The notes beneath the pieces were generated by a model. The model was not told where the DNA came from and searched no databases. It saw only the letters and a list, made by a program, of their open reading frames with translations. Shown here one piece after another: positions 47,535-60,700 of a stretch of DNA of 64,000 bases (position 1 is its first letter; each line of letters opens with the position of its first letter). The position numbers and the translations under genes are program-made. Origin of the DNA: Malania oleifera (lineage: Eukaryota; Streptophyta; Magnoliopsida; Santalales; Ximeniaceae). The stretch lies in the NCBI RefSeq assembly GCF_029873635.1, contig NC_080428.1, positions 67,451,601 to 67,515,600 of the forward strand, in the 5' to 3' direction.

Positions 47535-48444
47535 ATGTGCAGGAGATAGTGCAGCTTCATGGTGTCCCTATTTTTATAGTTTCAGACCGAGACTCATGAT
47601 TTACCTCTTGGTTCTGGAAGGGTTTGCAAGATGCCTTGGGATCACAGCTCACATTCAGCACCTCATTTTTCCCACAGACGGATGGACAATCAGAGAGGAC
47701 CATTCAGACCTTAAAAGATATGTTGCAGGTGTGTGCGCTAGACTTTGGGACAGTTGGATTCGGTACCTACTGCTTGTAGAGTTTGCATATAATAACAGCT
47801 ACTTGGCCTGTATAGAGATGGCACCATATGAAGCATTGTATGGTCGCTAGTGTTGATCTTCGTTATACTGGGATAAGGTAGGAGAACAGCAAGCGTTGGG
47901 ATCGGAACTAATCCAGCAGGCCTCTAGAAAGGTCGAGCTTATCAAAGAAAAGGTTAGAGCAGCTCAGAGTTGGTAGAAGAGTTATACGGATACTCACCAA
48001 TGGGAGTTAGAGTTTGAGATCGGGGATAAGATATTCCCGAAGATTGCCCCAATGAAAGGGGTGATGAAGTTTGGGAAGAAAGGGAAGTCGAGCCCTCGGT
48101 ACATCGGACCATTTGAGATCCTGGAGAGGATAGGTCCAGTTGCTTACCGGGTAGTGTTGCCCCCAGCACTATCCAGAGTTCATGACGTGTTTCACGTATC
48201 CATGCTGAGCAAGTACTTGCCAGACCCTTCGCACGTGCTCCGTTATGAACCTCTAGAGATTGTAGACGCATTATCATATGAGGAGGTACTGGTTCAGATT
48301 CTGGATCAGATGGTACAACAGTTGCATACTAAGGAGATATCTTTAGTGAAAGTATTGTGGCGAAACCACACAGTAGAGGAGGCTTCTTGGGAATTAGAGG
48401 TTGAGATGCGCCAGAAGTACCCACAACTCTTCGTAAAGGGTTAG
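47535..48444 (+). pseudogene. pol: Gypsy-2b integrase C-terminal fragment
   Basis: It starts within the integrase core, in the same position as 'tatgtgtaggagattgtaca' of gypsy-2a (44552). It reads through the GWT/IQTL region and the FAYNNSY and MAPYEALYGR motifs (47775-47850) to a chromodomain-like end (48350-48444, VEEASWELEVEMR). The last 130 codons (48052-48444) are open. Several TAG stops lie before that. It is a 5'-truncated copy of a related but distinct element. Confidence 0.88.
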
Positions 48445-48693
48445 CGCCAGTCAGGTAAGGTATTTGTGTGGTTACTAGTTATTTTCATGTATTTGAGAGA
48501 GAGGTTAGAATAAGAGTGTGATGTAGTGAGATTTTATGTTGTATCCATAGTATTCCTCTGCCACAAGCAAGGGTATGTAATAAATTTGGACCGAAGCCGC
48601 TATGTGGGTGGCTGCCGACTTTTCGGTAAAGCTGAGTTATAAGTTAGAGTACATTTGGTATTAGTTAGAAAATTTTGAGGACGAAATTATTAT

Positions 48694-48705
48694 AAGGAGG
48701 GGAGA
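48694..48705 (+). other. Gypsy-2b polypurine tract
   Basis: AAGGAGGGGAGA directly before TGTAGAGACCC at 48707, after 'ttttgaggacgaaatt'. Confidence 0.85.
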
Positions 48706-48706
48706 T

Positions 48707-49000
48707 TGTAGAGACCCAAACTCGTAAAAATAAGAAAAGTATAGAAAGGGGATTTTGCAGTGTTCTCGTCAACGAATGCCCTTCAGTGCTTCGTCACCGA
48801 AATTCAGAGTCTCTTCGACAAAGAGATCTCAACCGACATGAAAAATATCAGGCTTGGGTTTTTCAACAAGAGAGGAGTTTTGGCGACGAACAGGCTCCTA
48901 TGTCTTGTCGATGAGGGAACAATTCGTTGATAAGTTTGACCGGGTCAAAAGGCCTATAAATATCATGTTTCATTGCTTAAGGGTTAAGAAACCCAAAAAA

Positions 49001-49080
<80 letters not shown>

Positions 49081-52000
49081 CGTTCTTCGCCATTTGTCGC
49101 CCATTTCAATGATCGAAAGTGTTAGCCTTAGTGGCTACACCATCATTGTTTAATGTGTTTTGATGATATTAACCTATATGTTGTTCCTAGTGTTTTCCTA
49201 TCTTTGCAGATCATGTTTAGTACAGGTACTCATACATGAATTATTGGATCGAAGGCAAAGATCAGATCGAGTAGACGCCAAGAAAGAAAGATAAAATGGA
49301 CACGTACTCGGAATGACCCAAGCACAACCAAAGAAAGCTTAAGTGTATAAATTAATTGTAATAAGGGTTGTGTGAGTGAGTGCGTATTATAACTCTTGCG
49401 ATGTGTATCTTGCATGATTTCTGAGTAAGAGTTGAGCCATTGCATAAGCATACGAGGACACATGAGTTTATAGGATTGCACTAAAAACATAAACACAAAC
49501 TCACCTTTCATAGCTTTCTAAGTTAAAACAAGAGTTTGTCAAATTAATCCTAAAACTCAAATATGTTTTCAAAGGGACAAGTTTTTAACATCCTAGTTTT
49601 AAGAACATTTTTATACTTAGTCCTGATTGTGTTAAAACAAGTTTAATGTCCTAAAGGTTCAAAGAAAGTCGAGTATATTTACAAAAGGACATACTAAGCA
49701 TATAAGATATCAAAATGGGTTTTCAAACGTGTTTTATTAATTAAAATATCTTATATTCAAAAGGAAACTCATTTGGATAAGTTTTAATCTTCATTAGACT
49801 TAATATATTTCATATAATTTTTTCTAAGAATGATTTGAGTCATTAAGACATTTTTTGACAAGGAAAAACAAAGTAATCATCACTGCCGTAGTGCAGTCTT
49901 GAGTCCTGAATACCTTACGGTATATTGGGCATAAATTTTTCTAGAAAAGTCCAAATGGGATGATCTTAGTGTCCCTGGAAAACTAAGACAAAATTCCACA
50001 ACTTTCATTTTGATGATTTTTTCTGATTCAGGGACCTCGTTGACGAAATTCAGATTTCGTTGACGAATTCTGGGCAGAAGCGCTCCAACGGGCAGAAAAC
50101 GACTAGTTTGCCAAATAAAATATTTTTTCTTCCCCCCAACGGCTAGTTAATGGCTCCTAAGGTTCTTGAGCTATAAATACAAGCTTTTAGACTTGTATTA
50201 ACATGGTTTTGAGCATTATTGATCATATTTGTGAAAAACATCATTTTATCCAAAACCTAAGCACTTTGCACTTTGCATTTTAGTTATTCTTCACAAGTGC
50301 TCAATCCTCTCTTGCTCACTTATCTTGTAAGATTCATTCCTTGAGAGAATAGAGTGAGGATTTGGTTGTGTTTCATATTGGCTCATTTAAGGAGCATTAA
50401 ATTGTATTTCCAATCTCTTGTAAGGTTCTTTGTGAACCATTGTTGTAAGGTTCTTTGTGAACCAAAGTGAAGGCTCTTGGTGAGCGCGGTAGGGGTTTGT
50501 TCCCAAGTGTAAGGATTTGTTCTCGAGTTATAAGGCTTCTCCGCCGATGAAAGAGTATCTTTAGTGGATTGTGGAATCCTTGGCTTGGTACTAAGGTGTG
50601 GATGTAGGCTTGGTGCCGAACCACGTAAAAATACTGGTGTTGTTCTTTCTCTCCCTTACACTCTTTATTTTATATCTTATGCATGATTTATATTTATATT
50701 ACAATATAATTTCTTGAATCTTGCCAAGAGTTTTTATTTTGTAGAAAAATACGTATTCTGCAAAAAGAGTCCATTCGCCCCCCTCTAGACTATATACTCC
50801 GAGCTGGGACTCCCAACAGAAAGTTACTGTGAGGATTAGGGAGTTAGGATCTACAGTTCTAGCGGATTAGATTTACGATTCTGTGAAAAGGGTTGGGATT
50901 CGATTTTCGAGCATTTCGGTTTCTATTTCAAAATTAGGTAAGGGGATTATGTTTAATGCAGTGTTTTATCATTTTTGATCGGTGGATATGTTTATGGTAT
51001 GAATATGTTTATGTTTTTGGTTATTCTTTTGAAAACCAACCGTTCAACGGGCTTGGTTACAAAGTTAGGATATACGATATGGTATTTTGAATAGAAATGT
51101 ACGGTGGAAAGTTTGGTTTGATCTTACAAACCATTTATACGAAGTTTTATAACTTGCCTACGAGCTATGTATTAAATAAAGAAAATTGTGTGGCAGTTGT
51201 ATATTGTTTTGTTAGTTATGGAAATACTAGAGAGGGTATGTTGTGTAATACTGAACTGTTTGCGAAAATACTAGAATTGTTTTGAGAAATGCAAGAACTT
51301 GTGAGAGGGCCGAGGTCGAGTTTGTATTAAATGACCGAGACTGGGTTTTATAAATAACAGAGTGAGTTCGTATTAAACGGCTGAGTTGTAACAGAGGGGC
51401 CAAGACTTGAGATTTGTACTTTATGAGAGGCTAGAGGCCCAAGTGGTGTTAAACGGCCGAGGTCAGGTTTTATGAAATGATTTTTAAAGCACAGTTGTAT
51501 TTACTTAAATTGCACAATATACTTTAGGAAACCTGTGAACCCAGTGTTGCGAGTGCGGTACGTTACTAGAGAGAATTTCACCAGTGGACTGCATGCGCCC
51601 ACATCTACGAGCGTGTGGTGTTAGGTGGTCCTAACCGATTGACCTAGACGCAATCGGACCCGTAAGCGAGCTTGCGGAAGCCCGTTGATGTATATAGCAA
51701 GGAGTTCACTTGGCTTGGGTTGATCCCCCGGGTTTTTGTCTAGCCTTTGGGCCACACAACCCTGACCACGGGGGTTTATACATGGCGAGTAGTTCTAGGC
51801 TGTATCTTTTATGCATATCTATATATTTATGTAATAATGTAAATGTTTTCCCAATATTGATATATGTTATGAGAAATGAGAAATAAGTATATATACTATG
51901 TTCAGTAAGAGAAAGAGATATGATTCTAGTATACATTGAAAAGCATGCTGCCACACATTATCATTAACTTAATCTTCCTTACTAAGAAGTGTCTTACCCC

Positions 52001-52358
52001 GTTGTACAACATATCTTTTCAAGGAATCCCAGAGATCAAGTTTAGCGGGATCCAGGGGGTGGAGACTAGTGTAGTTATGTTTGTGAATGTCTTCAAGAAC
52101 TCGGATGTGAGTAGTTATTGTAGTATGCCTTTGGGCTTGTATTTATGGTCATTTGGACTGAGTTTGTGAACTTGTAAGATTGAGATGTAATATGAGTATG
52201 GAAATACCTAGATGTATGTTGATATTTAAACTCTAGTAATAGATTGTGGAGAATGTTTTATTTATTCTGCTGCATATTTTATATGTTGAAATGGTATTAG
52301 GTATACAAACGTTACTAAAGTAGCACCCTGGGCCCACGAGTCAGGTCGAGGCGCTACA
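48707..52358 (+). repeat. Gypsy-2b 3' LTR, split by a copia solo LTR
   Basis: TGTAGAGACCC... to ...GTCGAGGCGCTACA. Without the solo LTR it is about 1.95 kb. Palindrome array 48765-48935, TATAAATA 48955-48962, AC and CT microsatellite 49003-49078, late block 'cttactaagaagtgtcttacccc' near 51978. Between 51300 and 51470 degenerate 'GGCCGAGGTC..TATTAAACGGC' units repeat. Its sequence is clearly different from the gypsy-2a LTR. Confidence 0.85.
49120..50818 (+). mobile_element. Solo copia LTR, TSD GAAAG
   Basis: TGTTAGCCTTAGTGG... to ...GGGACTCCCAACA, 1699 bp, flanked by GAAAG at 49115-49119 and 50819-50823. TATAAATA at 50172-50179, 'ccattcgcccccctctagac' near the end and 'gatgtaggcttggtgccgaaccacgta' in part near 50600 place it with the copia LTRs here. 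Two CGTTGACGAA(A/T)TC motifs at 50038-50067 echo the gypsy palindromes. Confidence 0.92.
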
Positions 52359-52390
52359 CTACATATTTCATCATTTTTTAGAAAATACTC

Positions 52391-52422
<32 letters not shown>

Positions 52423-53440
52423 CTATCTATCTTGGTTTCAATGTTTCTTAATAAAACATATCTTCATTTCATTCACATAGTAACATATATCATAATTCTC
52501 GTGTTTCAATATTTCTCAAAATACCCATATCAGTAGTTCACACATTCTCATTTTTATAGAAATCATTTCTATTCATATATAAATTCCACATTTCATCATT
52601 TTCCATTAACATATCAATAATTCCAATTTCATTATTTTCTGAGAAGTTACCCGTCACTATATTTCACATTTTAAATATAGGTCACATGCCACACAACTTT
52701 TGTCTAATACTCACAATATACTAATTTTTCTGGTAACTCATTGTATTACATTTTCAAAAAATAATTCATTCAATATTTTCCAAAATAACTGCTATAATTT
52801 ATTCCCTTTACCTAGTTTCCTAAACTACGCCTGCAGGGATCCCGAAATCATACCCGCGGCGCTCACCCGAACCTTGAATTCAATAACCCTAGTTCAATCC
52901 CAAAATACCCAATATTTTAATATTTTCAAATCTACAATAATTAAATAAAAATTAACCTCTAAATAACCCTCTTATCCTAATTTTGGGGTTATGCCTACGA
53001 CGACCACACAAGAAATCTGTTCTGCAAGACTTGTAGAGAATCATCCCTAAATTCTCATAGTGGTGTCCGATCGTCATTTCGACTTAAGATTTAAGAAAAA
53101 TTGAGGTAAAAGTGAAAATTTACCTTACCCCAGGGGATATGCTTACGTCGCTCCTATAACAAATCCGGTTTGGTAGAAATGTCGATGGTGGAGAATGAAG
53201 CCCAGTGGTATTTTTTTGATTTTTGAACAGGTGAATATTTGTCAAAAAATTGAAAAGAGTGGGAGAAGACACGAGGAGAGACAAAAGTGAGACGAAGTGG
53301 GGGGGGGGGGGGAGGAAGGCGCAACTTCAGCAGGAATTTGGTTTCCTGAAGCTTTAGGTTACCATTTAACATATATATATATATATATATAATATTAAAA
53401 TATTATTATATTAATTAATTAATTTTTTTCAGGATCATAA
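52359..53440 (-). mobile_element. Reverse gypsy LTR fragment
   Basis: It matches the start half of the LTR family of 16143-29057: 'cctgcagggatcccgaaatcatacccgcggcgctcacccgaacc' in part near 52830, 'tagagaatcatccctaaattctcatagtggtgtccgatcgtc' in part near 53035, and an end 'ttcaggatcataa' near 53440 against 'ttaggatcactaca'. The other half is missing; gypsy-2b ends where it begins. (TA)n at 52390-52432 and a G run at 53300-53312 lie inside. Confidence 0.65.
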
Positions 53441-54589
53441 CCCTAATCAATAATAACTATTTTTGGAGTTGGTACATAATAAGTGTATCGATCCGACTAT
53501 TGGTTTGGGTCAATCAGTTGATATAAGTATGATAACATAACTAAATTATTTTAAAAAAAAATGAAAATATGAAAAAAAATAATACAAATATTCAAAAAAT
53601 ATACTTAGATAATTATTTTGTTCTAAAACATTTATTATATACATTTCATGCAAATTAAATGAATAGTCTAAAATAAAATCGGTTAAAAATAAAATATAGT
53701 CTAAAAATCAACTTGGAATGGCTGATTGGTTAAGTTGTTAGATTTGATATCATATTTAATAACATAACAATTTGAATTAAAGTAGGAAAAATCGGTTAAT
53801 TGTTTAGAACAAAGGTGAACCAATTAAAATAAATTTAAATTTTCTTTATTCATTTAGCATTCATGTTTATACAAAAAATAATTGGCATTTAACTTTATAG
53901 TTTTAATTTATAAAGTATGGATGTATACAAAATTTTAACACTATGTTGATAAGTTATTTGAATTTAAAAATATTAAATTATGTTTTATTTTTTTTGTAAC
54001 ATGTTTAGTCATTGATTTTTTTTTTTTATGAAAATTACATCTTACAAACATTTTGCAGCATTATAATTACTAAGCATAATTTTATGGCTCATTAGTAATT
54101 TTTATTTTTTCATATTTTTTTTAAATTGAAGCGATAATATAAATTTGTTGACTTAACTGGACTTTTCAATCCTGTTTTGATGATAACAAAATGAAGGATG
54201 CTTTAACATATGATGTTAAGTGATGCGTTTTAGGTAAAAGAACTCTCAAGGTTGATAAGTTGAAGCTCAATGTTAATCTAATGAAAGCACCTCAGAATAT
54301 TGAAGGTAATGAATAACAAATGAAGAAGCTTAAGGGCAAGCAAACCCAAAGTCAAAAGTGAACCTCAAAAGGCTGAAGGAGGCTGAAGGATTTAAGAAGA
54401 CCATAATTAGAAGAACTGTTGTAAGTACTTCAAAACCAAATGTCATTTAGATATGTGAAGCTCTTATAAAATCAAAAGAAACTAAGAAACACTTTGTTTT
54501 AAAGAGCTTAAAACATGTTTTTGAAATTAAAGTAAAAAAGGTCTTAAAGGAAGGAAAGTGTTTAAAATAAAAAGTGAGTTTCTGATAAG

Positions 54590-54725
54590 CAGTGCACCTG
54601 ACAGATGACTGTCTGTTTATGGACAGACGACTGGCAAGTTAAAGGGTTTAATAAAAGTATTCTGAGTTTAAATTTTAACTATGACAGATGACTGCCATGT
54701 CATGGCAGACGACTGCCACGTTGAG
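54590..54725. repeat. CAGAtGACTG / CAGACGACTG motif array
   Basis: Four related motifs (GACAGATGACTG at about 54600 and 54684, GACAGACGACTGG near 54629, GCAGACGACTGCC near 54705) lie upstream of the copia TATAAATA box. The pair around 54690-54712 includes the palindromic CCATGTCATGG. Confidence 0.6.
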
Positions 54726-54754
54726 CAAATTTTATATCTTAACAGGAAGCTTCT

Positions 54755-55082
54755 TTTAAAATTTTGAATTTCAAAATTTAATCAACAATTTAATGTTTTT
54801 TCAAAGTTTACCTAATTTGATATGAACAACATCTTTCAAAATTTTGAATTTCAAAATTTAATCAACAATTTAATGTTTTTTCAAAGTTTACCTAATTTGA
54901 TATGGACAACATCTTTCAAAAATTTGAATTTCAAAATTTAGTCAACAATTTTAATGTTTTTTCAAAGTTTACCTAATTTGATGTGAATGTTGATCTTTCA
55001 AAATTTTGAAATTCAAAATTTAGTCAACAAATTAAATGTTTTTTCAAAGTTTACCTAATTTGATGTGGAAGTTGATCTTTTA
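54755..55082. repeat. Tandem repeat of an 80 bp unit, four copies
   Basis: The unit has TTTTGAATTTCAAAATTTA (54763, 54843, 54923, about 55005) and 'TTTTTTCAAAGTTTACCTAATTTGAT'. The first two copies are almost identical, the last two have small insertions. It lies just upstream of the TATAAATA box at 55090 of the copia solo LTR. Confidence 0.9.
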
Positions 55083-56620
55083 AGTTGCCTATAAATACCT
55101 CCTTGGGTAATGAAAAAACACAATACTTGAAAACACAAGAAAAGAGAGAAATCAGACAAAATTTGAAATTCATCTTGTGCTGAAATTCTTCTGAAGTTCT
55201 TCTTTGCTCACATCTTTTGCTGGAGAAGAATTCTACAATTCTGGTAGATTGAAAATATCAAAGTTCGGTTCCGGGTTGCAATTCCATTTCTCTTTTAAAC
55301 GAACCATTGGTGACTTCTAAAAACTTTAGAGCTTCATATATTCTATTTTGCTTTGGTTTTTTGAAGTACAATTTACATTTCAATTTGTACAACCTGCTCT
55401 AAATTTTGGGAGTATTTTTTGTACGCAGAATTTATATTATATTCTTGTAGATTGTGACGATTCCAGGTTTGCTGGATCGTTGGCTAGGCGAGAGATTATC
55501 GCTTAGAGAGGTGCTACTCTAGCCTTCTGAAGGAGTGTATAAAGGTATTGTTCCACCCGGTAAAGGAACAGGTTTAGTGAATCCTTTGGTGGTTTTGCCA
55601 AAGGCGAGGACGTAGGTTGTGTTGAAGCCGAACCTCGTAAAATCCTGTCTCACTCTCTCTTTCCCTTACTCTTTATTTTCAGCATATTTATATTGCGTGG
55701 ATGGTTTAAATTTGAAATCATATACACTACGTTTATTTGGAAATCAAACAAACTTAAAGTTTAATTTTGTTTTGGGTTGCGGAAACCGAAAGGGAGTACG
55801 TTGGTTAAACCATACTTTGCGGAAATCATACGGGAGTACGTTACTTGATTAAAACACCTAAAGAAAATTAACTAAGAGTTTATTTGAATTCTGAATTTTG
55901 GGAAGAGTGTGGATGTGTGATTGTAAATCATATAAAAGAAGTAAATTTATTTTAACAAGCATACCATTCAACTACAAGGCTTGATTCATATTTATAAGGC
56001 ATACATAAACAAACAACCATCCTAATTTCTTACTACTATATATCTTAATTTTGGTTTGGTTGTTTGCCTTCAAATTGTGTTTGGTTAGTTTGGATAGTGT
56101 GGTTAATTGAAAGGTTGATTGGTGATTTAGTTGTTTAAGTGCTTGTGTTGTTGATTTTATAAAAGAAACCAAGTTATTGTTTGACAAATTAAACAAACAA
56201 GTAAAAGAATTAGATAAACAATAAAAGAAGTTAAGTATTCTTAAAAGGAATTAAAAAGAAAGTTTTTAAATTCCCAATTCACCCCCTTCTTGGGAAGCTA
56301 TCCTAATTTCAAAATTTTTTTGTTATTCTAATGTCAATTGGTTGATCCTAAAGGGACTAGTTGAATTGGTTAATTCAAGAATCAATTAGGCTCTCAATTT
56401 ACTTACTTAGTTTTCGAAACATTATACTGACCAAAATTTTAATATAATTTATTAAATTATTTTTTATTTTAAAATATCATTTTATCATGGACAAATTATC
56501 TTTTCCCAAATACTAAACGATTAACTAACAGTCAATTAGTAAAAGGTTCATTCTGTTAATAAAAAAATATTTTTGGGGTTTTTTTGAGACTTTTCCAAAA
56601 ATTAGAATTGAAGCCATGTT

Positions 56621-57400
56621 TATCTAAATTTTAAATTAATTACATTATTTTCCAAATTGGACTAACTTTACCAAGGTCTCATATACTATATTACTTTCTT
56701 TTTATGTTGTAATTCTGTAAAATCTTCGCTTAATTAATTTGTTATGTTCTTGTGCTGAAATTATTGTTTCGAATTAAATTCTATAATATTGTTTGCACTC
56801 TACTTGGCCCCTTGAGTACAAAAATAATGAAAGGTTTTGATCTCTCATTAATTTATTAGTTTGACTTTTTTTAAAGATAATATTGCCTCCTCATGTACAA
56901 GTGATATCAACAAATGTCAATCTTCAAGATAAGTTTACTCGCAATAGTCTCATTCTATTGACACATTGATAGCGAGACGAGACAAACGGTTCTCTTATTC
57001 TCTTATGGAAGGAGATGTATCTTTAAATAATACCTACTACAACATGTATCTTTAGATGGTCACACTATATCTACTACCAGTAGATATCTCTAATATTGTA
57101 ATATGTGCTTATGTAAAAGTGTAAAAATTAAAATATGGATAACTTTGAGAAGTTTTTGGAAAATTTTCTAAAAGATAACTGATTAAATTGGTACGAAGTA
57201 ATCCTTTGTATGCTATCATGTAAGCAATTGATTGAGAATTTGAAAATTTTTTGTTGAAGTAAATTCTTTAAATTGTGTTTTGAGCAGCTAAGTTGATCTT
57301 TTTTTTTTTTTTAGGAGATTGACATTTGAATTAGTGATTGTTGAATTTCTCATAACTTACATTGCTTTGAATTACTTATTATTGTCTTATTTTTTTATAT
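56621..57400. other. AT-rich spacer between two inverted repeat copies
   Basis: No coding frame, LTR block or clear repeat was found. A T run lies at 57299-57312. Confidence 0.5.
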
Positions 57401-57795
57401 GGTTAAAATTCAAATTAAACTTTTTAAAAATATGACACTTCACCCCTTGAGATTTTGAAAATTGCCAAAAAAAAAAAACTTGTTTGGTTGAAATCTACCG
57501 ACAAAATGAACATTCAACTAGTTAACCGTTAGTCAATCGTTAAGTATATGTTAAAAAAATAAAATTTTTATGCTTACTAAAGCACTATTTTAAAATAAAA
57601 TAAATTTAATAAATTAAATTAAAAGATAGGAAAGTATAATGTCTTGAAAAACTAAATAAACAAATTGAAAACCTAACTGATTCTCTTAAATTGAATGGCC
57701 TACCAGTTCAATTGCTTTACATCAACCAAATGACATTAACATGACAAAATAATTAAATTATCATTTTAAAATTTAAAAATACGTGAAAAAATATT

Positions 57796-60700
57796 TGTTG
57801 ACCTTATAGGTCAGATCCGATTTTGATAATGACAAATACTTAGGTATTTGATAATTTTCAAGTGTATATACAGGCTTAAATGAGCATCTCAAGGAATGAC
57901 ATTTGAACTAAGATATAAAGACCCTAAAGATTTCATTTCATATTGTAAATTCAATTAATGTAATGTGAGTTTATAATAGTAACTAGGGCCTGCATATCAT
58001 GCATATAGGATACATGGTAAGCTCAATAAGACCCTAGTATGACTTTAGCTCCCAATACTCATGCACATATATCATATAAAATTCAGGAGTGTTAAAAATG
58101 CAGTTAATTGAATATTATTGGGGAGTTTGAGAGAGCTCGGGTGACCGAACCCTAAGAGTTCAAAACTCCTCGAGCGTCCGAATTGTTGAAAAGTCAACAA
58201 TTGACCTAACTATCGGGCGACCAAATCATTTTTGTGCATACCTTTCACGGGCGCTCGAACCATCTGAAAGGTATCCCTCACCAACTCGGGCTACTGAGAA
58301 ATTTAGTTCAAAATAGGCTTCGGGCAATCAAACACATGCGTTCAGGCTACTGAACCTAGGAGCGGGCACATGAAATTCCGAACAAATGTTTCTGACTTTT
58401 GTTCAGGTCACCAAACTTGGACTCGAGCTGCCGAACTGATTTAAAGACCTTTTTAAAATGTGTCTGTTCGGGCAACCGAACCTTTGTTCAGCTACCTGAA
58501 CCTTGCCGGGTTAAAAATATTTTAATTGAGGTAAATACGGGTTAATAAGGGTTAATACTTCCTAAACACTTTGGAACTTTTCTAAGAATGTCCAATAGGT
58601 CTCAAACCGTTATAATTTTTACCTTACTTATAAATATAGACTCATTTGTGAGGATTAGTAACAAATTAGCAAAAATCATTAGCCAAGAATCCTCTCTTTT
58701 GTAAAACTCATATTGTCCAAATACTCTTAAATTCTCATTCCCTTGATACATTCTGAGATTGTGAGAGCTTATAGAGTGTGCTTGTGATTGCTAGATAGTG
58801 CTAAAACTCTCTTTGCTTGAGTGATTGTTGATATTATTTTTGGGGAGTTTGACTTAGTTTTATCCCACTGATTTCATATTATAAATCTTTGTTGGAATAG
58901 ACTAGCAAGCTTAGGGGTCTTTGCATAGTTGTTGCAAGACTTCCATAGCTTTGATTTTTGTTGTACAAAAATATTTTCAATAAGTCAAAATATATTTCAA
59001 ACTAGTAGTATGCTTATATCATTGAAGAAAATTTTCTTGAGCTAGTTTGAATATCTGATTGATATCTTTGAAATCTTGATTGGTTATTGAAATTTTCTTT
59101 ACCTAGTTTCAAAAATATTGTTTGTATTGAACACTCTTGAGCATTCCATTGATCATACCCTATTGAGTGTTGTTTGCACAACTATTTGCATCATTGAGCT
59201 TATATTATATCCATATTGTTGATGTGCATGTGATTGCACGTAGTGGGTACATATCTATTTTACATTAAAGTATAATCAATGTATCAATCTTATTAAGAAA
59301 AATATTGTTGTATTCTAAGCGTGGCCTGAGGGGGCAGTAATCCAACTCGGTAAGGATTGTGTGTAAAGGTTGAGGTCAGCCCTATGCTAATTGACCTGAT
59401 TATTTAGGTGCCACTCCACTCGCTTAAGTGAGTATTATAGTGATAATTCTTGTACTTGCTAGCCAAGGCGGGGATGTGATGACTCAGAAATATATATACG
59501 ATTAAAGCACAATAATAATAAAATAATAAAAATGGTCATTAAGTTAATGTCAATACAGAATTGTTTTTCTGTAGGATCCTTAATTCCATGTTTGATGCCT
59601 AAGAAAGATCTTGTCTTAGTGAGTGCTCAGAGACTATTGCAGCTCAATCGCTCCCTGGAGGTCGGCCTGGTCAAAATGAAATTTCATAAGATAAATAGGA
59701 TAGACACTGTTTGTACACGTAAATAAATACATATACATAAAATAGTGTTTTGACATATATAATTTGTAAAAATACATAGTAAGATAATAATAATATAGGT
59801 ATCATATGTGGGGCCCATATGAGTCCCGAAATCGTGTGGGATACACATGAATCCCCGACGTTATGTAGTGCTCATAAAACCGTATAAGAATTATTGGAGT
59901 TACGTAGAAACCATTTAGGTCTCGAAGTTGTGTGGGGCCCACAAGACTATGTAGGGTCCACATGAGTTTTCAAAATTCAAATTTAATTCTTTAAAAAAAA
60001 ACAAAAAATAAATACTAAAACATAGCTTAAAAGTAATAATAATGATAATAATGATTTAAAAAAATAAAATAATAAAGTAATTAATTAACTAATTAATTAA
60101 TTAATTAAGTAAGTAATTAATTAAAAATTTATTTAATGGGAATGGTGGCAAGCACTCTCACATGGCCTCCATCCTTATCTCATACTCAACCCATACCTAG
60201 CCCATCCCATGCCCATTATTTTATTTTAAAAAAATTATAATTTCACCTATCTCCCTACACTTTTACAAATTCCACTTCTTCTCCAAAATTTTTCTATAAA
60301 TAGGAAGCTCTCAATCTTCATTTTTTACAAAAAATTTCAAAGGAAAAGAAAGATTAGTGAGTGAAAGAATTAGTGGTAGAGAGAGAATTTTTGAGTAAGT
60401 TCTCACTCATCCATTCTTTCCGATCTCATTTCTTAGAGATAGTCATTGTGTTCGTAACGCAAGGTAAAAGAAGAGGTAAGTAAATTTAATTATGTTAGTT
60501 TTTTTTATTTAAAATTCATACCCGAGTTTATTTTGTAAGTAAATTTCAATTATGTTAGTTAGTTCCATAAAATTTCCATGAGTTTATTTTTTTACGCATA
60601 TTTAATTATAATAATTCTATCTTTAATATACTTGCATTTATTTTTGAGTTAAGAAATATTCTAATCCTCTCGGGTAAATTTTCAGTATTTTTTTCTATTA

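Larger units (their letters stand above)
54146..56311 (+). mobile_element. Solo copia LTR, TSD AAATT
   Basis: TGTTGACTTAACTGG... to ...CCTAATTTCA, 2166 bp, flanked by AAATT at 54141-54145 and 56312-56316. TATAAATA at 55090-55097, 'gttccacccggtaaaggaac' near 55550, 'gaggacgtaggttgtgttgaagccgaacctcgtaa' in part near 55600, and 'acccccttcttgggaagct' before the end, as in the other copia LTRs. Confidence 0.9.
53480..56620 (+). repeat. AT-rich dispersed repeat, copy 2, hit by a copia solo LTR
   Basis: Parts 53480-54145 and 56317-56620 match copy 1 (30649-34560) in order, for example 'atttaataacata' near 53753, 'aaccaattaaaataaattta' near 53818, 'atgtcaattggttgatcc' near 56332 and 'gattaactaacagtcaattag' near 56519. 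The family is not recognised. Confidence 0.6.
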
